The notes beneath the pieces are model-generated. The model saw only the letters and a program-made list of their open reading frames with translations, was not told where the DNA came from and did not search any database. Both the position numbers and the translations under genes were made by a program. From Gammaproteobacteria bacterium (lineage in GTDB: Bacteria > Pseudomonadota > Gammaproteobacteria > Pseudomonadales > Pseudohongiellaceae), in contig JAWKZW010000001.1 of the NCBI GenBank assembly GCA_041395725.1, positions 3,478,501-3,542,500 of the forward strand: a stretch of DNA of 64,000 bases. Reading direction: 5' to 3'. Shown here piece after piece: positions 1 to 8,150 of this stretch (positions within the stretch are counted from its first letter, which is position 1; each line of letters starts with the position of its first letter).

Positions 1-231
1 CTGGTTGTGGATGACCTGCCGGCGACGGTCACGCTGGACAATAACCTGGCCCTGACGCCAGCTTTCAATCTGTCTTCGGCACAGCGCGTTTACGTGACGG
101 CAACAGTGTCAAGAACCGGTTCTGCCACCGTGCAGCCCGGGGATTACCGGGTGGCCTCAGACAGTTTCAGTGTCAGTGAGGCAAACGATGCCATTGCCCT
201 GACCATCAGCCTCAGCGATATCGTACGCTGA
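1..231 (+). CDS. ccmI: cytochrome c biogenesis protein CcmI, C-terminal end (partial)
   Basis: The reading frame is open from the first base of the window and ends at TGA at 229-231, so only the last 76 residues are visible. They contain the pattern TVTLDNNLALTP, then NLSSAQRVYVTA and a QPGDYR motif, which resembles the C-terminal beta-rich domain of CcmI (the TPR-containing CcmH C-terminal part). CcmI helps present apocytochrome c to the haem ligation complex on the periplasmic side of the inner membrane. The GTG at position 7 is unlikely to be the real start. The rest of the ccm operon would lie upstream, outside the window. Assignment rests on motif recall over a short fragment. Confidence 0.7.
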   Translation: MVVDDLPATVTLDNNLALTPAFNLSSAQRVYVTATVSRTGSATVQPGDYRVASDSFSVSEANDAIALTISLSDIVR

Positions 232-348
232 GTTGTTGTGCCCGGTAACGGCTGCGAGACAGGAAGCAGGTAATTTTAGCCGGTTGTACGCGTTCCCGGA
301 CTGAAAATTTGCTACCATTCGGCTCAACTTGAGCGGAAGACGAAGATA

Positions 349-1350
349 ATGGCCTCAACCCCTGATCAGCTGATAGATAAATTCGGTAGACGAATTGACT
401 ATATTCGCCTGTCAGTGACCGACCGGTGTGATTTTCGCTGTGTCTATTGCATGACAGAAAATATGCAGTTTTTACCCCGCAAGCAGGTCCTGTCGCTGGA
501 AGAGCTGCACCTGATCGCCCGAGCGTTTGTTGAGCTTGGGGTCCGCAAGATTCGCATTACCGGTGGTGAACCGATGGTGCGGAGCAACATCATGTCGCTG
601 ATGGATAACATCGGTGCCTTGCCCGGTTTGCAGGAACTTTTACTTACCACCAACGGTGCCCAGCTCGACCGCTATGCCGAGCCGCTGCAAAAGGCAGGGG
701 TCAAGCGCATCAATATCAGTATCGACAGTCTGCGCGCCGATCGTTTCCAGCGCATATCCCGGGTAGGCAAGCTGGACCGTGTTATTGCAGGCATCGATGC
801 GGCGATTGCCGCCGGTTTCGAACGGATACGTCTGAATTCGGTCATTATGAAAGGCTACAACGAGGACGAGGTGCTGGATCTGGTGGACTTTGCCACCGAT
901 CGCGGTGTCGACATCGCCTTTATCGAAGAGATGCCCCTGGGCAATCCGTCGGATCATTCGAGAGAGGAAACCCTGTGCAGCAATGACTGGGTGAGAAATG
1001 TGATTGAGCAGCGCTATACACTTCTGCCTACCGCCAGCCGCACCGCCGGTCCGTCCAAGTACTGGCAGGTGGAAGGGGAAAAAAACCGCATCGGCTTCAT
1101 CTCCCCGATCACCCACAACTTCTGCGCCGACTGCAACCGTGTCCGGGTTACCGTTGAGGGGCGCTTACTGCTGTGTCTCGGAAATGAACACTCAGTGGAT
1201 CTGCGTGCTGTTCTGCGTGATCCCGACAAGAGTTTCGAAGACCTCCAGCAGACCATCGTCGCGGCCATGGATATTAAGCCGGAACGGCATTATTTCTACG
1301 ACCAGGATTATGCTCAACCAGTCCGCTTGATGAATATGACCGGTGGATAA
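349..1350 (+). CDS. moaA: GTP 3',8-cyclase MoaA
   Basis: Radical-SAM enzyme catalysing the first step of molybdenum cofactor synthesis, GTP to 3',8-cyclo-7,8-dihydro-GTP. The N-terminal cluster motif CDFRCVYC supplies Cys27, Cys31 and Cys34 for the SAM-binding [4Fe-4S] cluster. ITGGEP follows in the radical-SAM barrel. The C-terminal motif CADCNRVRVTVEGRLLLC carries the three cysteines of the second cluster, and the protein ends in the conserved Gly-Gly tail (NMTGG) needed for activity. At 333 residues the length is normal. ATG start at 349. moaB follows after 30 bases, so the two are probably co-transcribed. Other moa/moe genes are not in the window. Confidence 0.97.
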   Translation: MASTPDQLIDKFGRRIDYIRLSVTDRCDFRCVYCMTENMQFLPRKQVLSLEELHLIARAFVELGVRKIRITGGEPMVRSNIMSLMDNIGALPGLQELLLTTNGAQLDRYAEPLQKAGVKRINISIDSLRADRFQRISRVGKLDRVIAGIDAAIAAGFERIRLNSVIMKGYNEDEVLDLVDFATDRGVDIAFIEEMPLGNPSDHSREETLCSNDWVRNVIEQRYTLLPTASRTAGPSKYWQVEGEKNRIGFISPITHNFCADCNRVRVTVEGRLLLCLGNEHSVDLRAVLRDPDKSFEDLQQTIVAAMDIKPERHYFYDQDYAQPVRLMNMTGG

Positions 1351-1380
1351 CCGACCCAAACCGTAGAGCCGAGTTCGACA

Positions 1381-1884
1381 ATGACCAGCAGTCCCCTGAA
1401 CATGCGCGTGATTACCGTGTCGGATACCCGTACCGAGGAGACTGACAGGTCTGGTGCTGTACTGGTGGAAAGACTACAGGCAGCCAGGCATCGTCTATTG
1501 GGAAAGGTCATCATCCCAGACGATGTTTACCAGTTGCGAGCCGCTGTTTCTGTCGGGATTGCTGATCCTCGAACTCAGGTGATCCTGATGACCGGCGGCA
1601 CAGGGTTTACCGAACGGGACAATACCCAGCAGGCTATAGAGCCGCTGCTGGATGTAGTGATTGACGGCTTTGGTGAACTTTTTCGACAACTTTCTTTCGA
1701 GGAAATAGGCACGTCCACGATTCAGTCGCGCGCCTTTGCGGGCCTGGCCAACGGGACGATTGTATTTTGTGTGCCCGGTTCGCCAGGCGCATGTCAGACT
1801 GCCTGGGACAAGATAATATCGGCGCAGTTGGACAGTGCGCATAAGCCTTGTAATTTTGTTGATAAACTCAAGGCGCCTGATTAG
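1381..1884 (+). CDS. moaB: molybdenum cofactor biosynthesis protein MoaB
   Basis: MoaB/Mog-type molybdopterin-binding fold protein of 167 residues; the family adenylylates molybdopterin or assists metal insertion. Visible family signatures are VSDTRTEETDRSG near the N-terminus, the MTGGTGFTERDNT loop in the middle and the VFCVPGSPGACQTAWDKII segment near the C-terminus. It starts with ATG 30 bases after the moaA stop and is the second gene of a short moaA-moaB unit. No obvious terminator follows; the next recognised gene on this strand is xthA, almost 600 bases away. Confidence 0.95.
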   Translation: MTSSPLNMRVITVSDTRTEETDRSGAVLVERLQAARHRLLGKVIIPDDVYQLRAAVSVGIADPRTQVILMTGGTGFTERDNTQQAIEPLLDVVIDGFGELFRQLSFEEIGTSTIQSRAFAGLANGTIVFCVPGSPGACQTAWDKIISAQLDSAHKPCNFVDKLKAPD

Positions 1885-2470
1885 ATCGATCCGCTGGCCC
1901 GGATCAATCACTCAATCGATTTACGAATACGTTCACGAAACTGTCGGCTGTTTCGGGACTGCTGAGCAGTGGTCGGCACTGCGGGGCAGCCGACAGGTCT
2001 TACAGCGGGTTTCAACTTAGCGGACAGGCTGGCCCGGGTCTAAAGTAGTCGGCGAAGGTTTACGCCCGATGGGCATTTCTTCCGACAGTCAGTTGCCTAG
2101 ACGGCAACGTACATGATCAGGGCAGGGATCGCCACTGCACTGACAACGACAGCTGCGCTTACCGCCACGGCCTGGATGGTTGGCCATGCTTTACCCAGCA
2201 CTCTACTCACCTTTCTCTACTCCTTTTGTTCATCGGTTGGTTGGTCAAGTCAAACTTCGATCACTCCGAAATTTCGCGGGCAGTTTATCACGGAGATGGG
2301 AGAAAAGGTAACAGATTCAGCCAATATGTAACTCAAAGTAACAAAAGTGTGCGGTGGATCACGAAGGGGTTGGTCCGACATCGGTAGCTCTCAGGTTGAT
2401 TTTGCCTGCGCTGCTCAAGCTGGTTAAACTTGCGGCTTTTGTCCGCGTAGCCGGATAGGAGTAAGCGCCA
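1885..2470. other. intergenic region between moaB and xthA
   Basis: This 586-base stretch has no long ORF resembling a known protein. The only candidate gene seen is a 37-codon reverse ORF at 2097-2210 (listed separately). The forward 72-codon ORF at 2113-2331 overlaps it antisense and looks like noise. A short imperfect inverted repeat (GATCCG/CGGATC) follows moaB at about 1887-1905. An AGGAG at 2457-2461 serves the GTG start of xthA. Confidence 0.6.
2097..2210 (-). CDS. possible 37-residue membrane protein
   Basis: A short reverse ORF starting with GTG (2208-2210) and ending in TAG (2097-2099). It is preceded by a perfect AAAGGAG ribosome-binding site (2220-2226 on the plus strand) at 9-base spacing. 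The peptide begins MSRVLGKAWPTIQ and continues with a run of about 22 small and hydrophobic residues (Ala, Val, Ile, Leu) that would form one transmembrane helix, ending MYVAV. Codons favour G/C at third positions, as in neighbouring genes. No family is recognised. The shine-dalgarno and the clean helix are what is seen; function is unknown and the ORF could still be chance. Confidence 0.4.
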   Translation of the reverse strand: MSRVLGKAWPTIQAVAVSAAVVVSAVAIPALIMYVAV

Positions 2471-3244
2471 GTGCGGGTAATGACTTTCAATTGCAATGGT
2501 ATTCGAGCCGCCGCGCGCAAGGGGTTCTTTGACTGGCTCGCGACTATCCAGGTGGACGTGGTCTGTTTGCAGGAAACCAAGGCTCAGGAGCATCAACTGA
2601 ACGACGAGCCCTTCTACCCGGCGGGGTTTCACTGCTACTATTTTGATGCGGTGAAAAAGGGGTATGCCGGCACGGCGATTTTCTGCCGCCGCGAACCTGA
2701 CAAGGTGACTACAGGGCTGGGTTGGGAAATGGCTGATACGGAAGGCCGCTATATCCAGGCCGATTTCGGCAGTCTTTCTGTTGCGTCACTGTATCTCCCT
2801 TCCGGGTCCGCTGGCCCGGAACGACAGGCCCGGAAAGTGGACTTTATGAACAGGTACATGAAGTTCATGAATAAGCTCCGTCACGACGGACGGGAATACA
2901 TCATCGGCGCTGATTGGAATATCTGTCATAAGGAGATAGATCTGAAAAACTGGCGGGCAAACCAGAAAAATTCAGGATTTTTGCCCGAGGAACGGCAATG
3001 GCTGGACGAGCTGTATGACAAAGTTGGCTATATCGACGCGTTCAGACTGATCAATCAGGAGCCGGATCAGTACAGTTGGTGGTCCAATCGCGGGAATGCG
3101 AGAGCTAACAACGTGGGATGGCGGCTGGATTATCAGGTTATTACCCCCGGCCTTCGCGATAAGGTCACTGCCGCTGAAATTTACACTGAGGAAAACTTCT
3201 CAGACCATGCACCTGTTATTCTGGACTACGCGATAACATTATGA
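2471..3244 (+). CDS. xthA: exodeoxyribonuclease III
   Basis: AP endonuclease/3'-exonuclease of the ExoIII (EEP) family, 257 residues, acting in base-excision repair. Motifs in order: TFNCNGIRAA at the N-terminus (metal-binding Asn), LQETKAQ (metal-binding Glu), YLPSG, GADWNICHKEIDLKNW (Asp/Asn catalytic pair), RLDYQ, and the terminal NFSDHAPV with the catalytic His. The start is GTG at 2471, with AGGAG nine bases upstream. The stop codon overlaps the next ATG in an ATGA arrangement, so the downstream cyclophilin is translationally coupled. Confidence 0.95.
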   Translation: MRVMTFNCNGIRAAARKGFFDWLATIQVDVVCLQETKAQEHQLNDEPFYPAGFHCYYFDAVKKGYAGTAIFCRREPDKVTTGLGWEMADTEGRYIQADFGSLSVASLYLPSGSAGPERQARKVDFMNRYMKFMNKLRHDGREYIIGADWNICHKEIDLKNWRANQKNSGFLPEERQWLDELYDKVGYIDAFRLINQEPDQYSWWSNRGNARANNVGWRLDYQVITPGLRDKVTAAEIYTEENFSDHAPVILDYAITL

Positions 3245-3843
3245 ATTCATTTATTAAATCTTTGCTATTCAGCCTCCCTCTGGTCCTCGCTTTATCCACT
3301 AACGCGGCCGCCCAGCAACTGGTCGCGGTAATCGAGACTGAAAAAGGTACCCTGGAGATTGAGTTGAACCAGCGTGCTGCGCCCACGACAGTCGCCAATT
3401 TTGTCAATCTGGCCATGCGGGGCTTTTATGACGGTCTGACCTTTCACCGCGTGGAGCGTAATTTCATGATTCAGGGGGGTGACCCGTTGGGTACCGGCAC
3501 GGGCGGGCCTGGTTATCGGTTCAGCGGCGAGACGATTCTGCATCACAGTCGTCCGGGCGTACTGTCCATGGCTAACTCCGGGCCGGGAACTGACGGCAGC
3601 CAGTTTTTTATTACCCACGTGGCAACGCCGCACCTGGATGGGCTGCATTCGGTGTTTGGGCGGGTTACATCCGGGTTAGAGACAGTTTATGAGATCCGGC
3701 GCGGAGACGTCATTAACAGCATTACAATCGTCGGTGATCCCGCACCGGTGCTGGAAAGGCGGCGTGCGAGAATTGAAGAGTGGAACACCGTGCTGAATGA
3801 AAACTTCCCCGATTTAAAGCCTTCACCCTTGCTCAGCCAGTAA
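3241..3843 (+). CDS. exported cyclophilin-type peptidyl-prolyl isomerase
   Basis: A 200-residue cyclophilin with an N-terminal Sec signal (MNSFIKSLLFSLPLVLALS, then a likely cut after NAAA), so it should act in the periplasm on proline isomerisation during folding. Core motifs are FHRVERNFMIQGGDP (catalytic Arg), DGSQFFITHVATPHLDG and HSVFGRV. A charged C-terminal extension of about 40 residues (ERRRARIEEW onward) follows the cyclophilin core. The ATG overlaps the xthA stop by four bases. A second exported cyclophilin lies at 28770-29330, so the window has two paralogous periplasmic isomerases. Confidence 0.92.
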   Translation: MNSFIKSLLFSLPLVLALSTNAAAQQLVAVIETEKGTLEIELNQRAAPTTVANFVNLAMRGFYDGLTFHRVERNFMIQGGDPLGTGTGGPGYRFSGETILHHSRPGVLSMANSGPGTDGSQFFITHVATPHLDGLHSVFGRVTSGLETVYEIRRGDVINSITIVGDPAPVLERRRARIEEWNTVLNENFPDLKPSPLLSQ

Positions 3844-3854
3844 TCACGCCGGCT

Positions 3855-4154
3855 TCAGGGCAGCACTTTTCTAAAAGGCTTGACGGTAACCTTGCGGTAC
3901 ACACCTGCCGCCACGTAGGGATCATCATTGGCCCAGGCCTTGGCCTGTTCCAGGCTGTCAAATTCCGCAATGATCAGGCTGCCGGAAAATCCCGCTTCGC
4001 CCGGATCTTCGCTGTCAATGGCCGGGTGCGGGCCAGCCACCAGAATACGATTCTGAGCCACCATCTGTTTGAGGCGCTTCAGGTGGGCTTCTCGAGCACC
4101 CTGACGTTTTTCCAGGCTGTCTTTCACGTCTTCGCTGATAATGGCATAGAGCAT
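3855..4154 (-). CDS. yciI: YciI family protein
   Basis: A 99-residue ferredoxin-like alpha/beta-barrel protein of the YciI/YCII family. Features are MLYAIISEDVKDS at the N-terminus, a conserved His in AGPHPAID, and the C-terminal FDSLEQAKAWANDDPYVAAGVY segment with the Asp-Pro-Tyr signature. The biochemical role is not firmly established in this family. It lies 71 bases downstream of yciB on the same strand and is probably in the same transcript, and it converges on the cyclophilin gene, leaving only 11 bases between their stop codons. Confidence 0.9.
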   Translation of the reverse strand: MLYAIISEDVKDSLEKRQGAREAHLKRLKQMVAQNRILVAGPHPAIDSEDPGEAGFSGSLIIAEFDSLEQAKAWANDDPYVAAGVYRKVTVKPFRKVLP

Positions 4155-4225
4155 GGGGGTTTTCCTTGCTGTGGCTGCTGGGAACAGTCTTTGAGTGGAT
4201 TCAGCCCGTCAGGTTAACCGGACCT

Positions 4226-4834
4226 TCAGGAGGAGCCGGAGCCTGAATCCGAACCCTCCTGTTCTGCGACTTCGATGTAGCGTGACAGGTAGGGCATCTG
4301 GGCAAAAACAAACAGGAAGGTGATTACCAGGTTGCCCCATACCTTGAAGTTGATCCACATGGCTTCCGACAGAGTGAAGGCGACGATGAGGTTGGTAGCG
4401 CCCAGGACGGTAAAAAACACGATCCATACGGTATTCAGGGTATTCCACACTTCCCGCGGCGCTTCTACTGCGTGTCCGAGCATGTGCTCAATAGCGGGTT
4501 TTTCGCTGACAAACCGGGAGCCGATAAATGCCAGGGCAAATACCCAGTTGGCGATTGGCGCTTTCCACTTCAGAAAGTCTGTATTGCGAAAATAAATGGT
4601 TGGCAGGCAGGCCAGCACCACAACCACAAGGGTGATGAGCTGAAACTTGTCCAGGCGCCGCTGGCTCAGGAAAATGCCGCCGTATACCAGAATCGAAGCC
4701 ACCAGCAGAAATTCGGCAGCGCTGTAGATGCCGCCCAGCGTATAGTCATACCCGGCAACGTTGATGATTCGTTCATCCAGTGACCAGACGGCGAAGAAGA
4801 CGATCAGCGGGATGTAGTCCAGAAACTGTTTCAT
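4226..4834 (-). CDS. yciB: inner membrane-spanning protein YciB (septation protein A)
   Basis: A 202-residue integral membrane protein of the YciB/IspZ family, linked to septation and cell-envelope maintenance. It begins MKQFLDYIPLIVFFAVW, typical of the family, and has about five hydrophobic segments, with the conserved FRNTDFLKWKAPIANW loop and the NTVWIVFFTVLGATNL and WINFKVWGN segments. The C-terminus ends in a Ser/Gly/Asp-rich tail. ATG start at 4834. It is transcribed leftward and followed by yciI. Confidence 0.93.
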   Translation of the reverse strand: MKQFLDYIPLIVFFAVWSLDERIINVAGYDYTLGGIYSAAEFLLVASILVYGGIFLSQRRLDKFQLITLVVVVLACLPTIYFRNTDFLKWKAPIANWVFALAFIGSRFVSEKPAIEHMLGHAVEAPREVWNTLNTVWIVFFTVLGATNLIVAFTLSEAMWINFKVWGNLVITFLFVFAQMPYLSRYIEVAEQEGSDSGSGSS

Positions 4835-5041
4835 AATTGCGTTCCGGCATGAGGATGAGAGCTATTGCAGGACAGACTGCGTGGCCAGGCATTATACGCG
4901 TGTTTTGGTCGATGCCAAAAAGAGTCTATTTTTGGTCCTGCATGTAATAGAATCCCGGGCTTCGCCGAACCGCAAGGTCGGCTGGGCTATTTTGCCGCCC
5001 CGGTCACAATACCGCGGCTGGCTTTGACAGAGTCTCGATAA

Positions 5042-5662
5042 ATGGCTGATTACCTTCAGGTGCACCCGGACAACCCGGAACCGCGCCGCATAAAACAGGC
5101 TGTCACGGTGCTCATGGAGGGAGGGGTAATAGTCTACCCGACGGATTCCACGTATGCGCTGGGGTGTCACCTGGGTGACAAGGCGGCCCTGAACCGTATT
5201 CGCAGTATCAGGCAGCTGGATGATCGGCACAACTTCACCCTGGTCTGTGAAGACCTTTCTTCGCTGGCCAGTTATGCCAAGGTGAGCAACAGTGCCTACC
5301 GGATTCTCAAAGCCTACACGCCTGGCCCCTATACGTTTATTCTCAAGGCTACGCCGGAAGTGCCACGACGGCTGATGCACCCGAAACGGAAAACTATCGG
5401 GTTGCGGGTTCCGGATCACCCGGTGGCCCAGGCGCTTCTGCATGCGATAGGTGAGCCGATAATGAGCACCAGCCTGATTCTGCCCGGCGAGGAGCTTCAG
5501 CTTACCGATCCCCATGAGATTCGTCTCAAGCTGGGCAAACTGGTGGATCTGATTATCGACTCAGGTTCCTGCGGCCTGGAGCCCACCACGATGATCGATC
5601 TGGTCGACGGCATTCCGGCCGTGGTCAGGCAGGGTAAGGGCGATGCCGAGCCGTTCATATAA
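5042..5662 (+). CDS. Sua5/YciO/YrdC family protein (L-threonylcarbamoyladenylate synthase-type)
   Basis: A 206-residue YrdC-fold protein closest to YciO: VIVYPTDSTYALGCHLG contains the conserved nucleotide-binding start, followed by IRSIRQLDDRHNFTLVCEDLS, PGPYTFILKAT, KRKTIGLRVPDHPVAQ and a closing SCGLEPTTMIDL segment. True TsaC/Sua5 proteins make threonylcarbamoyl-AMP for tRNA t6A37; for the YciO branch that activity is weaker or uncertain, so the exact role is inferred. The TAA stop (5660-5662) is directly followed by an inverted-repeat element whose target-site duplication overlaps the stop codon. Confidence 0.9.
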   Translation: MADYLQVHPDNPEPRRIKQAVTVLMEGGVIVYPTDSTYALGCHLGDKAALNRIRSIRQLDDRHNFTLVCEDLSSLASYAKVSNSAYRILKAYTPGPYTFILKATPEVPRRLMHPKRKTIGLRVPDHPVAQALLHAIGEPIMSTSLILPGEELQLTDPHEIRLKLGKLVDLIIDSGSCGLEPTTMIDLVDGIPAVVRQGKGDAEPFI

Positions 5663-5855
5663 ACCCAATCATTGCATAAGTTGTTGGCCCAGGACCGCTT
5701 CGCTGCTTCCATAGCAGCGCTTTCCAGCGCCGTACTCAGTTTTTCTGGATATCACGCAGAGTGACTACGCGCAATCCTTAAAAATCTCCGTGCGACACTG
5801 GAAATGCCACTCTGAAAGCGCCTGACCTCAACAATTTATGCAATGATTGGGTAAA
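5660..5855. mobile_element. MITE-like element with 23-base terminal inverted repeats
   Basis: Near-perfect inverted repeats bound a 188-base unit: left arm 5664-5686 (begins CCCAATCATTGCATAA) and right arm 5829-5851 (ends TTATGCAATGATTGGG), differing at one position. The element is flanked by TAAA on both sides (5660-5663 and 5852-5855), consistent with a four-base target duplication, although in this AT-rich context three bases cannot be excluded. The interior (5687-5828) has no ORF and contains smaller GC-rich dyads. The left TAAA includes the stop codon of the upstream gene, which is preserved. The element lies in the trpS promoter region. No transposase in the window has these ends. Confidence 0.7.
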
Positions 5856-5938
5856 ATAGCATCTTCGAAATCCCCGTTTGATTACTGCAAGACTCAGCGG
5901 TAACCGAACAGGGGTTTCTCAGCAAAGAGGGTATTAAA

Positions 5939-7153
5939 TTGTCTACAGTTGATTCACAGCAGCGTGTCTTGTCGGGAATGCGGCCCACGGGCAAATTGCA
6001 CCTTGGCCATCTGCACGGCGTCCTGAAGAACTGGATCAAGCTTCAGCATGAGTACGAGTGCCTGTTTTTCGTGGCGGACTGGCACGCCCTGACCACCCAC
6101 TACAGCGATCCTCAGGTCATCGAAGCAAACGTCCTGGACATGGTCATCGATTGGCTTGCGGTCGGGGTTAATCCGGGTTCAGCCTCGATCTTTATTCAAT
6201 CCAAGGTGCCGGAGCATGCCGAACTTCAGTTGCTGCTTTCCATGATGACACCGCTGGGCTGGCTGGAACGGGTGCCGAGCTATAAGGATCAGCAGGAAAA
6301 ACTGCGGGAAAAAGATCTCGAGACGTATGGTTTTCTGGGCTATCCACTACTGCAGGCAGCTGACATTCTGATTTATCGAGCCGGACTGGTGCCGGTAGGC
6401 GCCGATCAGGTAGCCCATGTGGAACTCACCCGGGAAGTCGCGCGACGATTCAATCACCTGTACGGCCGGGAGCCGGGTTTTGAAACCCTGGCCGAGGCGG
6501 CAGTAAAGAAAATGGGCAAGAAGGCGGCCCGTATGTACGCCCAGTTACGGGTCGCATACCAGGAACAGGGCGATCAGGAAGCCCTGCAGAAAGCCCAGGC
6601 CCTGCTCAAGGAGCAACAAAATATCTCCCTGGGAGACCGGGAGCGCCTGTACGGCTACCTGGAGGGTTCTGGCAAGATGATTCTCGCGGAACCCCAGTCT
6701 CTGTTGACTCCGGCATCGAAAATGCCGGGTCTGGACGGGCAGAAAATGTCCAAGTCCTACGACAACGTGATTGCGCTGCGAGAGCCGCTGGATCAGATTC
6801 AGAAGAAGATCAGCACCATGCCGACGGATCCTGCGAGGGTCCGATTGACCGATCCCGGTGAGCCCGACAAGTGTCCGGTCTGGCAATTGCATGAGACGTA
6901 CTCTGACGAGGCTACCAAAGCGTGGGTCTGTGACGGCTGCCGTAGTGCCAAGATCGGTTGCCTGGAATGTAAAAAGCCGGTCATCGATGCAGTGATTGCC
7001 GAACTCGAGCCTATCCAGAAGGAAGCGGTCCAGTATGAGAAAGACCCTGACGTGGTGAAGAGTATCGTTGCCGAGGGGTGCGAAGTGGCGCGGGACAAGG
7101 CCAAGGAAACCCTGCAGGAGGTGAGGCAGGCGATGGGCTTGAGTTACTGGTGA
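5939..7153 (+). CDS. trpS: tryptophan--tRNA ligase
   Basis: Class I aminoacyl-tRNA synthetase that charges tRNA-Trp. The N-terminal SGMRPTGKLHLGHLHG contains the HIGH-like motif (HLGH), and GLDGQKMSKSYDN contains the KMSKS loop. At 404 residues it belongs to the longer TrpRS type with an insertion between the two catalytic signatures (about residues 180-245). The C-terminal third carries four cysteines in KCPVW, VCDGC and GCLEC, suggestive of a metal-binding site. The start is TTG at 5939, preceded by AGAGGG. The MITE-like element lies immediately upstream. Confidence 0.96.
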   Translation: MSTVDSQQRVLSGMRPTGKLHLGHLHGVLKNWIKLQHEYECLFFVADWHALTTHYSDPQVIEANVLDMVIDWLAVGVNPGSASIFIQSKVPEHAELQLLLSMMTPLGWLERVPSYKDQQEKLREKDLETYGFLGYPLLQAADILIYRAGLVPVGADQVAHVELTREVARRFNHLYGREPGFETLAEAAVKKMGKKAARMYAQLRVAYQEQGDQEALQKAQALLKEQQNISLGDRERLYGYLEGSGKMILAEPQSLLTPASKMPGLDGQKMSKSYDNVIALREPLDQIQKKISTMPTDPARVRLTDPGEPDKCPVWQLHETYSDEATKAWVCDGCRSAKIGCLECKKPVIDAVIAELEPIQKEAVQYEKDPDVVKSIVAEGCEVARDKAKETLQEVRQAMGLSYW

Positions 7154-7261
7154 GCAAGCTGGCGGGTATCTTGTTGGAAAACGCTTTTTGTGGGGCCTTT
7201 GTCCCGCAATTAGTGCTAAAATTTAGCATATTTCCCGAACAAAACAAGGCGGGCTCCTGCA

Positions 7262-8095
7262 TTGACTAAAACCACCGGCGAATCGGATAACATGGCTGAA
7301 CTGGTCGACCAGCCAAGCCAGGAAGAGCTGCCCTTCGCCTACGTCGCGGGGAGGGCGATTACCGAACTGCCCAAAGACCTTTATATTCCGCCCGACGCTC
7401 TGGAAATATTTCTGGAGGCCTTCGAGGGACCTCTCGATCTGCTCCTTTATCTGATCAAGCGCCAGAATATCGATATTCTTGAAATCAATGTCTCGGATAT
7501 CACCCAGCAATACATGGCCTACGTGGATTTAATGGAGGCGTCACAGTTCGAGCTGGCGGCAGAATACCTGGTGATGGCCGCGACCCTGGCTGAAATCAAG
7601 TCGCGTATTCTGCTCCCTCGCCAGCAGGAAGAGGAAGATGAAGAAGAGGATCCTCGCACACAGCTGATTCGCCGTTTACAAGAATATGAACGCTACAAGA
7701 AGGCTGCCGAGGACATTGAGGAACTGCCGCGCATGGATCGGGATCTGTACCAGGCCAGCGGCGCGCTGCCGGAAATTGATCGGGTGGTTTCCGATCCCGA
7801 CGTGGATCTGCAGACCGTGTTACAGGCCCTGGCCGCTGTTTTGCGTCGCGGCGACATGTTCGAGCATCATCATGTGCAACGTGAAACCCTGTCCACGCGG
7901 GAAAAAATGTCTGAGGTTCTGGCCAGGCTTTCCACTCAGAAATTTGTTCCCTTGGTCTCCCTGTTGCTGCGAGAGGAGGGGCGCCTGGGAGTCGTGGTAA
8001 CATTCCTGGCTGTCATGGAATTGATCAAAGATTCCATGATCGAGATAGTCCAGAGTGAGCCCTTTGCTCCAATCCATCTGAAAGCACGAAGTTGA
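7262..8095 (+). CDS. scpA: segregation and condensation protein A
   Basis: Kleisin subunit of the SMC-ScpAB chromosome condensation complex, 277 residues. The kleisin signature FLEAFEGPLDLLLYLIKRQNIDI is at residues 56-78, followed by the ILEINVSDITQQYMAYV helix, AAEYLVMAATLAEIKSR, an acidic linker, and a C-terminal winged-helix part (VVTFLAVMELIKD). The frame opens with TTG at 7262, with AAGGCGGG upstream; an internal ATG at 7292 is a possible alternative start. scpB follows after 55 bases. The smc gene is not in the window. Confidence 0.94.
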   Translation: MTKTTGESDNMAELVDQPSQEELPFAYVAGRAITELPKDLYIPPDALEIFLEAFEGPLDLLLYLIKRQNIDILEINVSDITQQYMAYVDLMEASQFELAAEYLVMAATLAEIKSRILLPRQQEEEDEEEDPRTQLIRRLQEYERYKKAAEDIEELPRMDRDLYQASGALPEIDRVVSDPDVDLQTVLQALAAVLRRGDMFEHHHVQRETLSTREKMSEVLARLSTQKFVPLVSLLLREEGRLGVVVTFLAVMELIKDSMIEIVQSEPFAPIHLKARS

Positions 8096-8150
8096 TCACG
8101 AAGTTGATAATGGCGCGAAGCCCGGGAAGAGCGGCCGGAAGTAACAGGCT

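Noticed and set aside
232..348. Possible Moco riboswitch before moaA
   Set aside because: The 117-base gap is short and I could not fold a convincing match to the known Moco RNA motif.
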